A DNA stretch of 64,000 nt from Martelella endophytica (GTDB lineage Bacteria > Pseudomonadota > Alphaproteobacteria > Rhizobiales > Rhizobiaceae). A program made the position numbers and the translations under genes. The stretch lies in NCBI RefSeq assembly GCF_000960975.1, contig NZ_CP010803.1, positions 3,439,817-3,503,816 on the forward strand. Reading direction: 5' to 3'. The notes under the pieces are model-generated. The model had not been told where the DNA came from, made no database searches, and saw only the letters and a program-made list of their open reading frames with translations. Below are positions 27,995 to 36,277 of the stretch, piece by piece (the stretch's first letter is position 1; each line of letters starts with the position of its first letter).

Positions 27995-28846
27995 ATGGAA
28001 CTGCAGCCCTACGACAGCACGCTGGAAAAGATCTGGCACTATGCCTTCATGGTCATCTGCGGCCTGATCTTCTTCTTCCTGATCTTCCCGATCCTGGTGA
28101 TCATTCCGCTCAGCTTCAACGCCACGGACTTCTTCACCTTCACGCCCGAAATGCTGTCGCTTGATCCGGCCGGCTACTCCTTCAAGCACTACATGGATTT
28201 CTTCACCAATCCCGACTGGCAGCAGGCCCTGTGGAATTCGGTGATCATCGCGCCGATGGCGACGCTGCTTGCGACCTCGTTCGGGACGCTCGCGGCCATC
28301 GGCCTTGCGCGCAGCCATGTGCCGTTTCGCGGCGCGATCATGGCGATCCTGATCTCGCCGATGATCGTGCCACTGATCATCTCGGCCGCCGGCATGTACT
28401 TTTTCTACTCGCGCGTCGGCCTTCAGGGCACTTATTGGGGCGTCGTGCTGGCCCATGCCGTGCTCGGCACGCCCTTCGTCATCATCACCGTCACGGCGAC
28501 GCTCGTTGGATTCGACCGCTCGCTGGAGCGCGCCGCCGCGAGCCTTGGCGCCAATCCGGTGATCACCTTCTTCAAGGTGCAGATGCCGCTGATCCTGCCC
28601 GGCGTGATTTCCGGCGCGCTGTTCGCCTTCATCACCTCGTTTGATGAGGTCGTGGTGGTGCTCTTCCTTGGCTCCGCCTCGCAGAAGACGCTGCCCTGGC
28701 AGATGTTCACCGGCCTGCGCGAACAGATTTCGCCGACCATCCTTGCCGTTGCTTCCATCCTCGTGACGCTTTCGGTCATCCTGCTGACCTTCCTGGAAAT
28801 CATGCGCCGCCGGTCGGAGAGGCAGCGCGGCATGTCGCCGAGCTGA
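27995..28846 (+). CDS. ABC transporter permease, PotC-like
   Basis: Second permease of the polyamine-type importer, 283 aa, six hydrophobic segments. The EAA-type loop is LERAAASLGANPVITFFKVQ near residue 178. A good AAGGAGA site lies upstream of ATG 27995, 11 bp after the preceding stop. It completes the importer. Confidence 0.93.
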   Translation: MELQPYDSTLEKIWHYAFMVICGLIFFFLIFPILVIIPLSFNATDFFTFTPEMLSLDPAGYSFKHYMDFFTNPDWQQALWNSVIIAPMATLLATSFGTLAAIGLARSHVPFRGAIMAILISPMIVPLIISAAGMYFFYSRVGLQGTYWGVVLAHAVLGTPFVIITVTATLVGFDRSLERAAASLGANPVITFFKVQMPLILPGVISGALFAFITSFDEVVVVLFLGSASQKTLPWQMFTGLREQISPTILAVASILVTLSVILLTFLEIMRRRSERQRGMSPS

Positions 28847-28901
28847 GCCCCTTGACTTCACCGCCCCTGCCTCTGCAAAAGGGCGGGGAGGGAAGGCCGC
28901 C

Positions 28902-29507
28902 ATGTTCATGCTCAAAAGTCCCGCCACCCACGAGCGGGAGATCCGGAAAAGCCGTTTTGCCGCCATCGCCGCGCCGATCGCGGACGAGGAAGCGGCGCGC
29001 GCCTTCATCGTCGCCGAAAGCTTTGCCGATGCCAGCCACAATTGCTGGGCCTGGCGCATCGGCACGCAGTATCGCTTCTCCGACGATGGCGAGCCCGGCG
29101 GCACGGCCGGCAAGCCAATCCTACAGGCGATCGAAGGCCAGGAGGTCGATCGATGCGCCGTGCTCGTGTCGCGCTGGTTCGGCGGCATCAAGCTGGGCAC
29201 CGGCGGTCTTGTCCGCGCCTATGGCGGCACGGCGGCGGAATGCCTGCGGCTTGCCGAGAAGGCGCCGGTGATCGCCATGGCGCGGATCACCGCGACGATC
29301 GGCTTCTCCGACCTTGCGCTCGTCGAATCACGGCTCGAAGGTGCTGCCGCGCTCACCATCGCAGCGCGCGATTTCACCCAGGCTGGTGCCATCTTCACGC
29401 TGTCTCTGCCCGAAAGCGAGGCCGAGGCGACTGCCGCTCTGCTGGGCGACCTGACTCATGGACGGGCCGAACTTACCGTCGATGATACTGTCGGCGATGC
29501 TGCATGA
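28902..29507 (+). CDS. YigZ/IMPACT family protein
   Basis: Member of the UPF0029/IMPACT family, 201 aa. The family signature is clear: RFSDDGEPGGTAGKPILQAI near residue 64, then VLVSRWFGGIKLGTGGLVRAY near residue 87. The C-terminal domain of about 70 residues (from VIAMARITATIGFSD) is the DUF1949-like part. The function in bacteria is not settled; a role in stress translation or proteolysis has been proposed for homologues. Confidence 0.92.
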   Translation: MFMLKSPATHEREIRKSRFAAIAAPIADEEAARAFIVAESFADASHNCWAWRIGTQYRFSDDGEPGGTAGKPILQAIEGQEVDRCAVLVSRWFGGIKLGTGGLVRAYGGTAAECLRLAEKAPVIAMARITATIGFSDLALVESRLEGAAALTIAARDFTQAGAIFTLSLPESEAEATAALLGDLTHGRAELTVDDTVGDAA

Positions 29508-29580
29508 GCCGCATTCGCTGGAACTGTTCGCCATTTCGTACGTTTCATCCTCATCCCGCCAACCGACCCCCGAGGTTCTC

Positions 29581-29925
29581 ATGCGCACCGCCGTTCTTCT
29601 CGCCTGTCTCGGCCTCGCCGCCACATCGTGCAGCACCCAGCGTTCCGCCGAAATCGGCGCCATGGCCGTTCCGCCGTCGAACTACGCCAACTTGAGCTGC
29701 GAAAGCATGACCAGCCAGATGGCCGAGGAGAAGGCCCACCTCACAACGCTCTCGCGCGAACAGGATGGCGAGATCGTAGCCGATATCCGGGCCTTCGGAG
29801 CAAGCCTCGGCAGCGTCGAGCAGCAGGGCGCCAAGAACCAGGAAGCGGCGATCGCCTATCAGAAGGGCAAGATCAACGCCATCGACATCGCCATGCGCCG
29901 CAAGGGTTGCCCGATGCCCTCATAG
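29581..29925 (+). CDS. Small putative lipoprotein
   Basis: A 114-aa protein with a lipoprotein signal (lipobox LAATSC, Cys at about residue 18) followed by a 95-residue mostly helical region rich in Glu, Gln and Ala. The start at ATG 29581 gives a proper signal sequence; a longer open frame beginning inside the yigZ-like gene does not. No known domain is recognised. Confidence 0.75.
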   Translation: MRTAVLLACLGLAATSCSTQRSAEIGAMAVPPSNYANLSCESMTSQMAEEKAHLTTLSREQDGEIVADIRAFGASLGSVEQQGAKNQEAAIAYQKGKINAIDIAMRRKGCPMPS

Positions 29926-29960
29926 GCATGCTGCGCCGCCCATAGCTGGTGACGGCGGCA

Positions 29961-30048
29961 GATGGGATTTCATTGGTGTCATAAGGTTTCGGAGCGCTTG
30001 TCGGTAAGGCGCTTCGCCTTGCCAAATCCCATCGCTTGCACGATGGCG
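29961..30048. repeat. Nested inverted repeats in a gene gap
   Basis: GATGGGATTT (29961-29970) is the exact reverse complement of AAATCCCATC (30024-30033). Between them lies a compact hairpin AAGGCG-CTT-CGCCTT (30006-30020), and CCATCG/CGATGG forms another just beyond. Such nested structure may be an intergenic repeat unit or a structured RNA. Confidence 0.5.
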
Positions 30049-30133
30049 CGTTCCTCTTCGCGTGGAAGGCCAGACGGAAGCGCTTCCATTTCTGCAGGAA
30101 CGGCTCTAGAACGGCGGGACCACACATTGCGAG

Positions 30134-31243
30134 ATGAATTTCATGCCGCCCGGAAATCCACCGGAACGGCCGGATGACGATATGCCGGCCGAAATGACCC
30201 GCCATTGGCCGCCCGTCCTGTTCTGGACTGCCCTGATTGTCGCTTCCGGCGCCGTGACACTGGCGCTCGAGGTTGCAGGCCTGCCGGCCGCATTGCTGCT
30301 TGGGCCGATGCTTTCGGCCATCGTGTTCTCCTTCTTCGGATTTCGCATCGCGGTGCCAAAGCTGCCATTCAACCTGGCGCAGGGCGTCGTCGGTTGCCTC
30401 ATCGCGCGGTCGATCTCCTGGCCGATCCTGCAGGAAATCTCCTCTGACTGGATGCTGTTCGTCGCCGGCGTGCTGTCGGTGGTGATCGCCAGCATCCTGC
30501 TCGGCTGGCTTCTGGCGCGCTTCCAGGTGCTGCCGGGAACGACGGCGATCTGGGGTGCCTTCCCGGGCGCGGCAACAGTGATGACGCTGATGTCGGGCTC
30601 CTTCGGCGCAGACATGCGGCTTGTCGCCTTCATGCAATATACCCGCGTTGTGATCGTCACCATCGTCGCCGCCACCATCGCGCGGCTCTGGACCGGGGGC
30701 GGGGGCAGCGCCGCGGCCGTCGAATGGTTTGCCGAACCGCGGCTCTGGCCGCTTGCGCAGACGTTGCTGATGGTCATCGCCGGCGTTGCCATCGGCCGCC
30801 GCTCGCCGATCCCCGCCGGCGCGATGATCGTACCGGTGATCCTCGGCTCGGCGCTCAACGTCGCCGGGCTCATCGATATCGAGTTGCCGCAGATCCTGCT
30901 GGCGCTCTGCTATGCGCTGGTTGGCTGGGGCATCGGCTCGCGCTTCGACCGGGAAGTGATCCGCCATGCCAGCAAGGCGCTGCCGCGCGTGCTCGCCTCG
31001 ATCTTCGCGCTCGTCGCGATCTGCGCGTTTTTTGCGGCACTGCTCGTCTGGTTCGCCGGTATCGACCCGCTGTCGGCTTATCTCGCCACCAGTCCCGGCG
31101 GCGCCGATGCCGTCGCCATCATTTCCGCCTCCACCAATGTCGACATCGCCTTCGTCATGGCCATGCAGATCGCGCGCTTCTTCTTCGTGATGGCGCTCGG
31201 GCCGATGCTGGCGCGGTTCGTGGCGGGACGAAGCCGGCTCTAG
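30134..31243 (+). CDS. AbrB-family (PF05145-type) membrane protein
   Basis: Polytopic membrane protein, 369 aa, with two internally similar halves as in the AbrB/ammonia-monooxygenase-regulator membrane family. Repeated PAGxLLGPM-type segments are visible (LPAALLLGPMLSAIVFSF near residue 50; PAGAMIVPVILGSALN near residue 230), and GTTAIWGAFPGAATVMTLM and ATSPGGADAVAIISA mark matching loops. Likely a transporter; the historic name AbrB regulator is misleading. The ribosome-binding site is weak, so the start could be a few codons later. Confidence 0.85.
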   Translation: MNFMPPGNPPERPDDDMPAEMTRHWPPVLFWTALIVASGAVTLALEVAGLPAALLLGPMLSAIVFSFFGFRIAVPKLPFNLAQGVVGCLIARSISWPILQEISSDWMLFVAGVLSVVIASILLGWLLARFQVLPGTTAIWGAFPGAATVMTLMSGSFGADMRLVAFMQYTRVVIVTIVAATIARLWTGGGGSAAAVEWFAEPRLWPLAQTLLMVIAGVAIGRRSPIPAGAMIVPVILGSALNVAGLIDIELPQILLALCYALVGWGIGSRFDREVIRHASKALPRVLASIFALVAICAFFAALLVWFAGIDPLSAYLATSPGGADAVAIISASTNVDIAFVMAMQIARFFFVMALGPMLARFVAGRSRL

Positions 31244-31360
31244 CCGAGAAACACAAGGCGGTAAACCGGCCTGTGAAGGCGCTTTTCTGCGATCCTGAAG
31301 ATTGAATGCAACCCGCGTTCATGCAAACTTGCCTTAACAGCGGCCCGCAAGTTGGTGTTC

Positions 31361-32632
31361 ATGAACATTGGTCTTCACTCCACTCGGCTGATCGGCCTCC
31401 TGATCTTCCTTGTTTCGGCCCCAGCCGCAATGGCAGCCGAGCGGCTGGCGCTCGTCATCGGCAACTCCAGCTATCTTAACGCCTCCCATCTCCCGAACGC
31501 CGCGCAGGATGCAAGCGATATGTCCGACGCTCTGCGCGGTCTCGGTTTCGAGGTCTATGACGGCTACAATCTCACCCGGATCGAGACGCTGAAGCTAACG
31601 GCTGAGATGGCCGACCGCCTTGGTCCCGATGACATCGCGCTCTTCTATTTCTCCGGTCACGGCATTCAGCTGGGCGCGGAGAACTTCGTCTTGCCGGTCG
31701 ATGCCGGCGGAGACGATGAGGGCGCGCTGAAGCGCACCTCGGTGAGCCTTCAGGCGGTCTTGCGCGAAATGGAGCTCCGGGCCGACCGGACCGTCATCAT
31801 CCTCGATGCCTGCCGCAACAACCCCTTCCAGGCCGAGATCACGGGCCGGTCCGTCGGCTCCGGCGTGCGCGGACTCGCGCGCGTCGATGCGGGCGTAGGC
31901 TCCTACATCGCCTTTTCGACCCAGCCGGGAAATGTCGCTCTGGATGGCAGCGGGCGCAACAGCCCCTTCACCGATGCACTGCTGAGGCATATCGGCAATG
32001 CAAACGACGACTTGCACGAGCTGATGCGCAAGGTGCGTGCCGAGGTCGTGGAGACGACCGGCGGGACGCAGGTGCCATGGGAGAATTCGTCGCTCATCGA
32101 GAAAGTCTTCCTCACAGGCGAGACACTGCCCGTCACGTTGGATGCGCCGCAGCCGGCGAGCTTGCCGCCGAGCGTGGCGCAGCCGGCTGACACTAGCCAA
32201 TTTCCGTATGCAGTGGCCGGGCTCGATCCGAACGGCGACGGCTTTCTCTCGCTTCGCGCAGGCGATGCCGCCTCGGCAGCGCAGATTGCCCGAATGCCGG
32301 AGGGTACGCGTCTTGCCGTTCTGGAGCAGAGAGGCGTCTGGTTCCATATCCGCACCGAGACCGGGCTTGAAGGTTGGGCCCACTCGAACTGGGTCCGCTT
32401 CACCGGTGCGCGCTCCGCCGCGGCCGGTGATCAGTGCGAAACGCTCTGGTATCAGCGCAACGCGTATTTCGACAAATACGGCTATTGTTTTTCAAGCGCG
32501 CGCGGCAAGGCGGCGTTTTCGAATGTCGGCTGTGTGGCGGGGGTGACGGCGGCGAACGCGCCGCTCACCACGACAGAACGCGCCGAGGTTTCGCGATTGC
32601 AGGCTCAGGAAAAGGCGCTCGGCTGCAACTGA
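31361..32632 (+). CDS. Exported caspase-like (C14) protein with SH3 and YARHG-like domains
   Basis: 423-aa protein with a signal peptide (cleaved after AMA, about residue 26). The caspase-fold domain follows immediately: RLALVIGNSSYLNASHLPNA, then FYFSGHGIQL with the catalytic His and ILDACRNNPF with the catalytic Cys. A bacterial SH3-like region lies at about residues 285-345 and a YARHG-like module (WYQRNAYFDKYGYCFSSARG) near residue 365. The target is unknown. It is followed by two small genes on the same strand. A TTG nine bases upstream is an alternative start. Confidence 0.88.
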   Translation: MNIGLHSTRLIGLLIFLVSAPAAMAAERLALVIGNSSYLNASHLPNAAQDASDMSDALRGLGFEVYDGYNLTRIETLKLTAEMADRLGPDDIALFYFSGHGIQLGAENFVLPVDAGGDDEGALKRTSVSLQAVLREMELRADRTVIILDACRNNPFQAEITGRSVGSGVRGLARVDAGVGSYIAFSTQPGNVALDGSGRNSPFTDALLRHIGNANDDLHELMRKVRAEVVETTGGTQVPWENSSLIEKVFLTGETLPVTLDAPQPASLPPSVAQPADTSQFPYAVAGLDPNGDGFLSLRAGDAASAAQIARMPEGTRLAVLEQRGVWFHIRTETGLEGWAHSNWVRFTGARSAAAGDQCETLWYQRNAYFDKYGYCFSSARGKAAFSNVGCVAGVTAANAPLTTTERAEVSRLQAQEKALGCN

Positions 32633-32665
32633 TGCAGTCGGTGGCTTCAATGCAGGGGACTTGAC

Positions 32666-33043
32666 ATGCGGTTGATCACGTTTCTGGCGCTCAGCCTTGC
32701 CGCACCAGGCATGGCATTGGCGCAATGCTTCATCTGCGATACGGTGGTAGAGCTGAACGATGCCTCCGCCGCCTGCTTTCTCGAAAACGCCGACGGTTTC
32801 ATAGCGGCCGCCGACAAGGATCCGGGGCGGCGCACCGAGGTCAATCTGAAAATCTGCGGCGGCGGACGGGGGCTCGAAGCCTTTCCTTCCCTGAACAGTC
32901 TCGCGCCACAGGCGGATGCGGCCGACAATGACCAACTTGTCTATTTCCTCGATGTGGAGCGGATCGAGTGTCTTCAGCGCCTCCTGGATGGCGCGGAAAT
33001 CAAGGGCTCCGTGCGCATCGACCTTGAGACGGAGTGCCGTTAG
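32666..33043 (+). CDS. Small secreted Cys-containing protein of unknown function
   Basis: 125-aa protein with a signal peptide (MRLITFLALSLAAPGMALAQ) and six Cys in the mature part, spaced C-x2-C early (AQCFICDTV) and later singles, suggesting disulfides. No known domain is recognised. It lies 33 bp after the caspase-like gene and 4 bp before the membrane-protein gene, so the three may be one unit. A CAGGGGAC ribosome-binding site precedes the ATG. Confidence 0.75.
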   Translation: MRLITFLALSLAAPGMALAQCFICDTVVELNDASAACFLENADGFIAAADKDPGRRTEVNLKICGGGRGLEAFPSLNSLAPQADAADNDQLVYFLDVERIECLQRLLDGAEIKGSVRIDLETECR

Positions 33044-33047
33044 CTGC

Positions 33048-33596
33048 ATGGAGAACAACGAACGTCTGCTGGGCATCGCGCACTGGCGCTGGTCGCTTTT
33101 GAGCAATGTCATCACCGTGCTCGGCGCTCTCAGCGTCGTATTCGCGGTCTATCAATACAGTGCCACGATCGAGGCGAACCGCGCCGAAAAGACGCTGGAG
33201 ATGATCGTCGAATGGCGCGATGCCGGTTACCGCGCGGATTTCCTTAGTCTGCGCCAGTCGCTGATGACGACGATCGAAGAGATGTCCGCAGACGGGCGTT
33301 CCGCCGAACGCAGACGCGACGATATCGTGAGCCGTTCGCTTGCGCGAGACGGCGTGGATTCCGCGTTCGACAATGTGATCTACTATTTCAACCTGCTCGG
33401 CCTCTGCGTCGAGGCAAACCTCTGTTCCGACGAAACCGCGCGGGTATTCTTCGACGACACGCTGGAAAATTTCCTCCAGTTCTTCGGTCCCGAGATCATC
33501 GCCCGCCGGGACGCTCTTCCCGGCTACGGCGAGGGTGTCGACTGCCTTGCCAGGGCCTTCCGGCTGGAGGGTTTCCGGCGGGCGAGTTGCGGCTGA
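33048..33596 (+). CDS. Membrane-anchored protein of unknown function (DUF4760-like)
   Basis: 182-aa protein with one N-terminal membrane helix (about residues 14-35, LLSNVITVLGALSVVFAVYQ) and a predicted cytosolic or periplasmic helical domain beginning with an EANRAEKTLEMIVEWRD segment. The pattern is like DUF4760-type proteins, but this is a visual judgement. It starts at ATG 33048, 4 bp after the small secreted protein gene, so it is probably translated with it. Confidence 0.72.
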   Translation: MENNERLLGIAHWRWSLLSNVITVLGALSVVFAVYQYSATIEANRAEKTLEMIVEWRDAGYRADFLSLRQSLMTTIEEMSADGRSAERRRDDIVSRSLARDGVDSAFDNVIYYFNLLGLCVEANLCSDETARVFFDDTLENFLQFFGPEIIARRDALPGYGEGVDCLARAFRLEGFRRASCG

Positions 33597-33693
33597 GGGA
33601 GGCACGGCAATAGATCATGATGACCACTTCGACGCGTATCGCGCCTGACCTCGGTCAAAGACTCATCCATCGGATCGGCTAATTTACGTCACG

Positions 33694-33712
33694 GGGAAGA
33701 TACCGTCTTCCC
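33694..33712 (+). promoter_or_regulatory. Hairpin upstream of the small exported protein gene
   Basis: GGGAAGA (33694-33700) and TCTTCCC (33706-33712) form a perfect 7-bp stem with a 5-base loop, ending 18 bases before the ATG at 33731. It could mask or protect the start, or act as the end of the upstream transcript; there is no T-run. Confidence 0.4.
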
Positions 33713-33730
33713 GATCTCAGGTGAGGTTTG

Positions 33731-34072
33731 ATGCTCGGACGGCTTCGCATCAGGATGGTGGCATTTGTTGTTCTGCTCGGCTTTCTGGCCGGTGCGGCGG
33801 CAGGCCATGCGTTCGAATTCCCGGCCGAGGATACCTGCGTCATCGTCGCCATGTCGCATCATATGGCCGGAGAAAAGTCCGCCGATTGCGGCTCCACCGC
33901 CTCGCATGACGATGGCTGCCTCACCCATGTCGGCTGCGCCTTCTATATCGCCCCCGACATCTTCGCCGGCTGGTTTCAGCCGACCGTGACCGGTGGCATC
34001 GTGCCGCCGGCGACCTTCATGGCGGGGCAGGCGCCGCCGCCCGATACGCCCCCTCCCATCGCCTTCGTCTGA
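33731..34072 (+). CDS. Small exported His/Cys-containing protein
   Basis: 113-aa protein with a signal peptide (cleavage near GHA, about residue 26) and a mature part holding a HH, four Cys and several Asp/His (SHHMAGEKSADCGSTASHDD, then CLTHVGCAF), suggestive of metal binding, followed by a Pro-rich tail. Start at ATG 33731 with an AGGTGAGG ribosome-binding site. The family is not recognised. Confidence 0.65.
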   Translation: MLGRLRIRMVAFVVLLGFLAGAAAGHAFEFPAEDTCVIVAMSHHMAGEKSADCGSTASHDDGCLTHVGCAFYIAPDIFAGWFQPTVTGGIVPPATFMAGQAPPPDTPPPIAFV

Positions 34073-34240
34073 GACTGCCTGCCGCTTGCCGCCGGACCTG
34101 CCCGCTAACGGGCCGGAAAGGCGCCACGCGCCGCAGGAATGTGTCCGCCGGCGCCCCTCGTGGCGCGGCAGTGCCGGCTGCCGGGCGATCCAGCCCGCAT
34201 GCATCGGCCCGATGACAGAATGCTCAGAAGGGAGAAAACC

Positions 34241-34558
34241 ATGAGCAAGTTTCTTATCGCCTCGGCAATTGTTTTCGGCGCGATCGGCGCCACCGCCGCC
34301 ATCGCCAATCCCGCCCACCACCCGGATGGCCAGCCCGGCTTCGGCCCGGGCGGCATGATGGGCGGGGGCATGATGAACCCCGACATGATGATCATCATGC
34401 TCGATGCCGATGCCGATGGCGACGGCACGCTGTCGCTTGCCGAGTTCCAGGGCATGCACGAGCGCATGTTCCGCTACCTCGACGCCAATGGCGACGGCAA
34501 GCTCGATGCCGATGAATTCGCCGCCCATCACGGCATCCCCGATGCCGACCAGGAGTGA
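34241..34558 (+). CDS. Exported EF-hand protein
   Basis: 105-aa protein with a signal peptide (to about residue 23, ending in AIA) and two EF-hand loops, DADADGDGTLSLAEF and DANGDGKLDADEF, that should bind calcium. Between the signal and the EF-hands lies a Gly/Met-rich stretch (GGMMGGGMM). ATG 34241 follows GAAGGGAGAAA. It is 4 bp from the next exported protein gene. Confidence 0.88.
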   Translation: MSKFLIASAIVFGAIGATAAIANPAHHPDGQPGFGPGGMMGGGMMNPDMMIIMLDADADGDGTLSLAEFQGMHERMFRYLDANGDGKLDADEFAAHHGIPDADQE

Positions 34559-34562
34559 GACC

Positions 34563-34976
34563 ATGCGGAACGCTTTTTCGAAAACCGGCCGCAACCTCGC
34601 CGTCGCCGGCCTTTCCGCCCTGCTTTTCGGCGCCACCGCGGCCCTTGCCGCGGGACCGGCGATCCCGGAGGGCACGGGCATCACCTCCTGGGCCGAAAAC
34701 GGCGAAGGCGGCATCTACCTGCTGCAGCTCTATGAGGGCGGGGTTGCGGCCAACCAGCCGCCAATGATCGGCGAGGTGCTGAGCGACAGCAATTGCTCGC
34801 CCGACGAGGACAACATCAACCACTGCGAAAACGAGATCCGCTTCGAAGATGGCACCACACTGAAGGGCATCAACAACCACCGCATGGCGGTCAATCGCTG
34901 CCTGCGCCGCGGCGAAAAGGTCTTCGTCTCGCATCTGGAAGACGGCTGGGTGCTCGTCAGCACCGGCGCCGAATAG
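34563..34976 (+). CDS. Exported protein of unknown function
   Basis: 137-aa protein with an N-terminal signal sequence (cleavage near AALAA, about residue 29) and a mature domain with several Cys (SNCSPDEDNINHCEN, then NRCLRRGEK) likely forming disulfides. It follows the EF-hand gene by 4 bp and precedes a strong terminator, so the two form a short transcription unit. No known domain is recognised. Confidence 0.75.
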   Translation: MRNAFSKTGRNLAVAGLSALLFGATAALAAGPAIPEGTGITSWAENGEGGIYLLQLYEGGVAANQPPMIGEVLSDSNCSPDEDNINHCENEIRFEDGTTLKGINNHRMAVNRCLRRGEKVFVSHLEDGWVLVSTGAE

Positions 34977-35001
34977 GCGAACGTCGCCGATCGAAAACGC
35001 G

Positions 35002-35030
35002 GAGGCCGGCAAGCGCCGGCCTCTTCTTCC
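35002..35030 (+). terminator. Intrinsic terminator
   Basis: AGGCCGGC (35003-35010), 4-base loop, GCCGGCCT (35015-35022), then CTTCTT. It ends the EF-hand/exported-protein unit. Confidence 0.75.
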
Positions 35031-35167
35031 GCGATGCCCAGCAGAGCTAGCCGGATCGCGGCGCATCGAAGCGCGCATGTCGTTCCCGCGCGCGGCACGA
35101 ATGTGGTTGTCCGTTACCGCTTATGGGGTTAGCCTCAGGTAACCGAAAAACTGGGCAGGGGGCATCC

Positions 35168-36145
35168 ATGTGCACGCGCATCTTCTATGAAACCGGAACG
35201 TCAACCTACATCACCGGGCGCTCGATGGACTGGCGCGACGTGACGATGCAGTCCGACCTCTGGGTGTTTCCGCGCGGTATGGCCCGCAATGGCGGGGTGG
35301 GCGAGGGGTCTGCCACCTGGACCTCGAAATACGGCTCGGTGATCGTCGCGATCTACAATCTCGCCACCTCCGACGGCATGAACGAGGCGGGCCTTGCCGG
35401 CAACATGCTCTATCTGGTGGAATCATCCTATGGCGATCCGGCCGCGCGGGCCAAGCCGTTGATCTCTGTCGGCGCCTGGCTGCAATACATGCTCGACAAT
35501 TTCGCGACCGTCGCGGAAGCGGCAGACGCCATGGCCGACGACCCGCTGACGGTGATCACCGGCGAGGCGCCGAACGGCGCGCCGGCGACCGTGCATCTGG
35601 CGCTTTCCGATGCCTCCGGCGACAGCGCGATCTTCGAATTCGTCGGCGACAGGCTCACCATCCATCACGGCCGCGACTACAAGGTGATGACCAATTCGCC
35701 GACCTATGACCAGCAGCTTGCGATCAACGGCTACTGGAACCTCGTCGGCGGCAAGAGTTTTCTGCCCGGCACGGTGAACGCCGCCGACCGCTTCGCCCGC
35801 GCCAGCTACAACCTGAAGTCTGCAACGCCGCTCACGGACCGCCGCGCAGCACTCGCCTCCGTGTTCTCGCAGGTGCGCGCGATCTCAACCCCGCTCGGCA
35901 TGTCCGACCCCGAAAAACCCAACATCGCCTCCACCCTCTGGCGCAGCGTCGCCGAACACGAACACCGCCGCTACTATTTCGACTCCGTCATCAACCCGTC
36001 GGTGTTCTGGGTCGATCTCGCGGATTTCGATCTCTCCGAGGGGGTGCCGGCGAAGAGGCTGGGGCTGAACGATCCGGCGCTACCGGGCGGGGATGTTGCG
36101 GGGCTGATGAAAGAGGCGGCGCCGTTTGAGTTTCTGGTGCCGTGA
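35168..36145 (+). CDS. Linear amide C-N hydrolase (choloylglycine/penicillin-acylase type)
   Basis: Ntn-hydrolase of 325 aa. The N-terminus MCTRIFYETG puts Cys at position 2, which becomes the N-terminal nucleophile after Met removal, as in bile-salt hydrolases, penicillin V acylases and AHL acylases of this family. Other conserved parts are TGRSMDWR near residue 18, GMNEAGLAGNMLYL near residue 79, and MTNSPTYDQQLA near residue 177. No signal peptide is seen. I chose ATG 35168 because it exposes the Cys; an upstream in-frame codon does not. Substrates may be N-acyl amides. Confidence 0.9.
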   Translation: MCTRIFYETGTSTYITGRSMDWRDVTMQSDLWVFPRGMARNGGVGEGSATWTSKYGSVIVAIYNLATSDGMNEAGLAGNMLYLVESSYGDPAARAKPLISVGAWLQYMLDNFATVAEAADAMADDPLTVITGEAPNGAPATVHLALSDASGDSAIFEFVGDRLTIHHGRDYKVMTNSPTYDQQLAINGYWNLVGGKSFLPGTVNAADRFARASYNLKSATPLTDRRAALASVFSQVRAISTPLGMSDPEKPNIASTLWRSVAEHEHRRYYFDSVINPSVFWVDLADFDLSEGVPAKRLGLNDPALPGGDVAGLMKEAAPFEFLVP

Positions 36146-36190
36146 GGGGCTCTGGCGGACGCGCAGCCAACCGATGACGCCACGCCTCCC

Positions 36191-36260
36191 AAAAAACCTC
36201 TCAGCCCACAATCTCTCCCCTTGAGGGAGAGATGCCCCGACAGGGGCAGAGAGGGGTGAA
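36191..36260. repeat. Palindromic intergenic repeat (REP-like)
   Basis: TCTCTCCC/GGGAGAGA (36212-36232) and TGCCCC-GACA-GGGGCA (36233-36248) form two adjacent hairpins flanked by CCTCTC and GAGAGGGG. Motifs of this kind are scattered in intergenic regions of Rhizobiales genomes. It lies just before the AT-rich gene. Confidence 0.65.
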
Positions 36261-36277
36261 CCCTATCCGATATTCGA

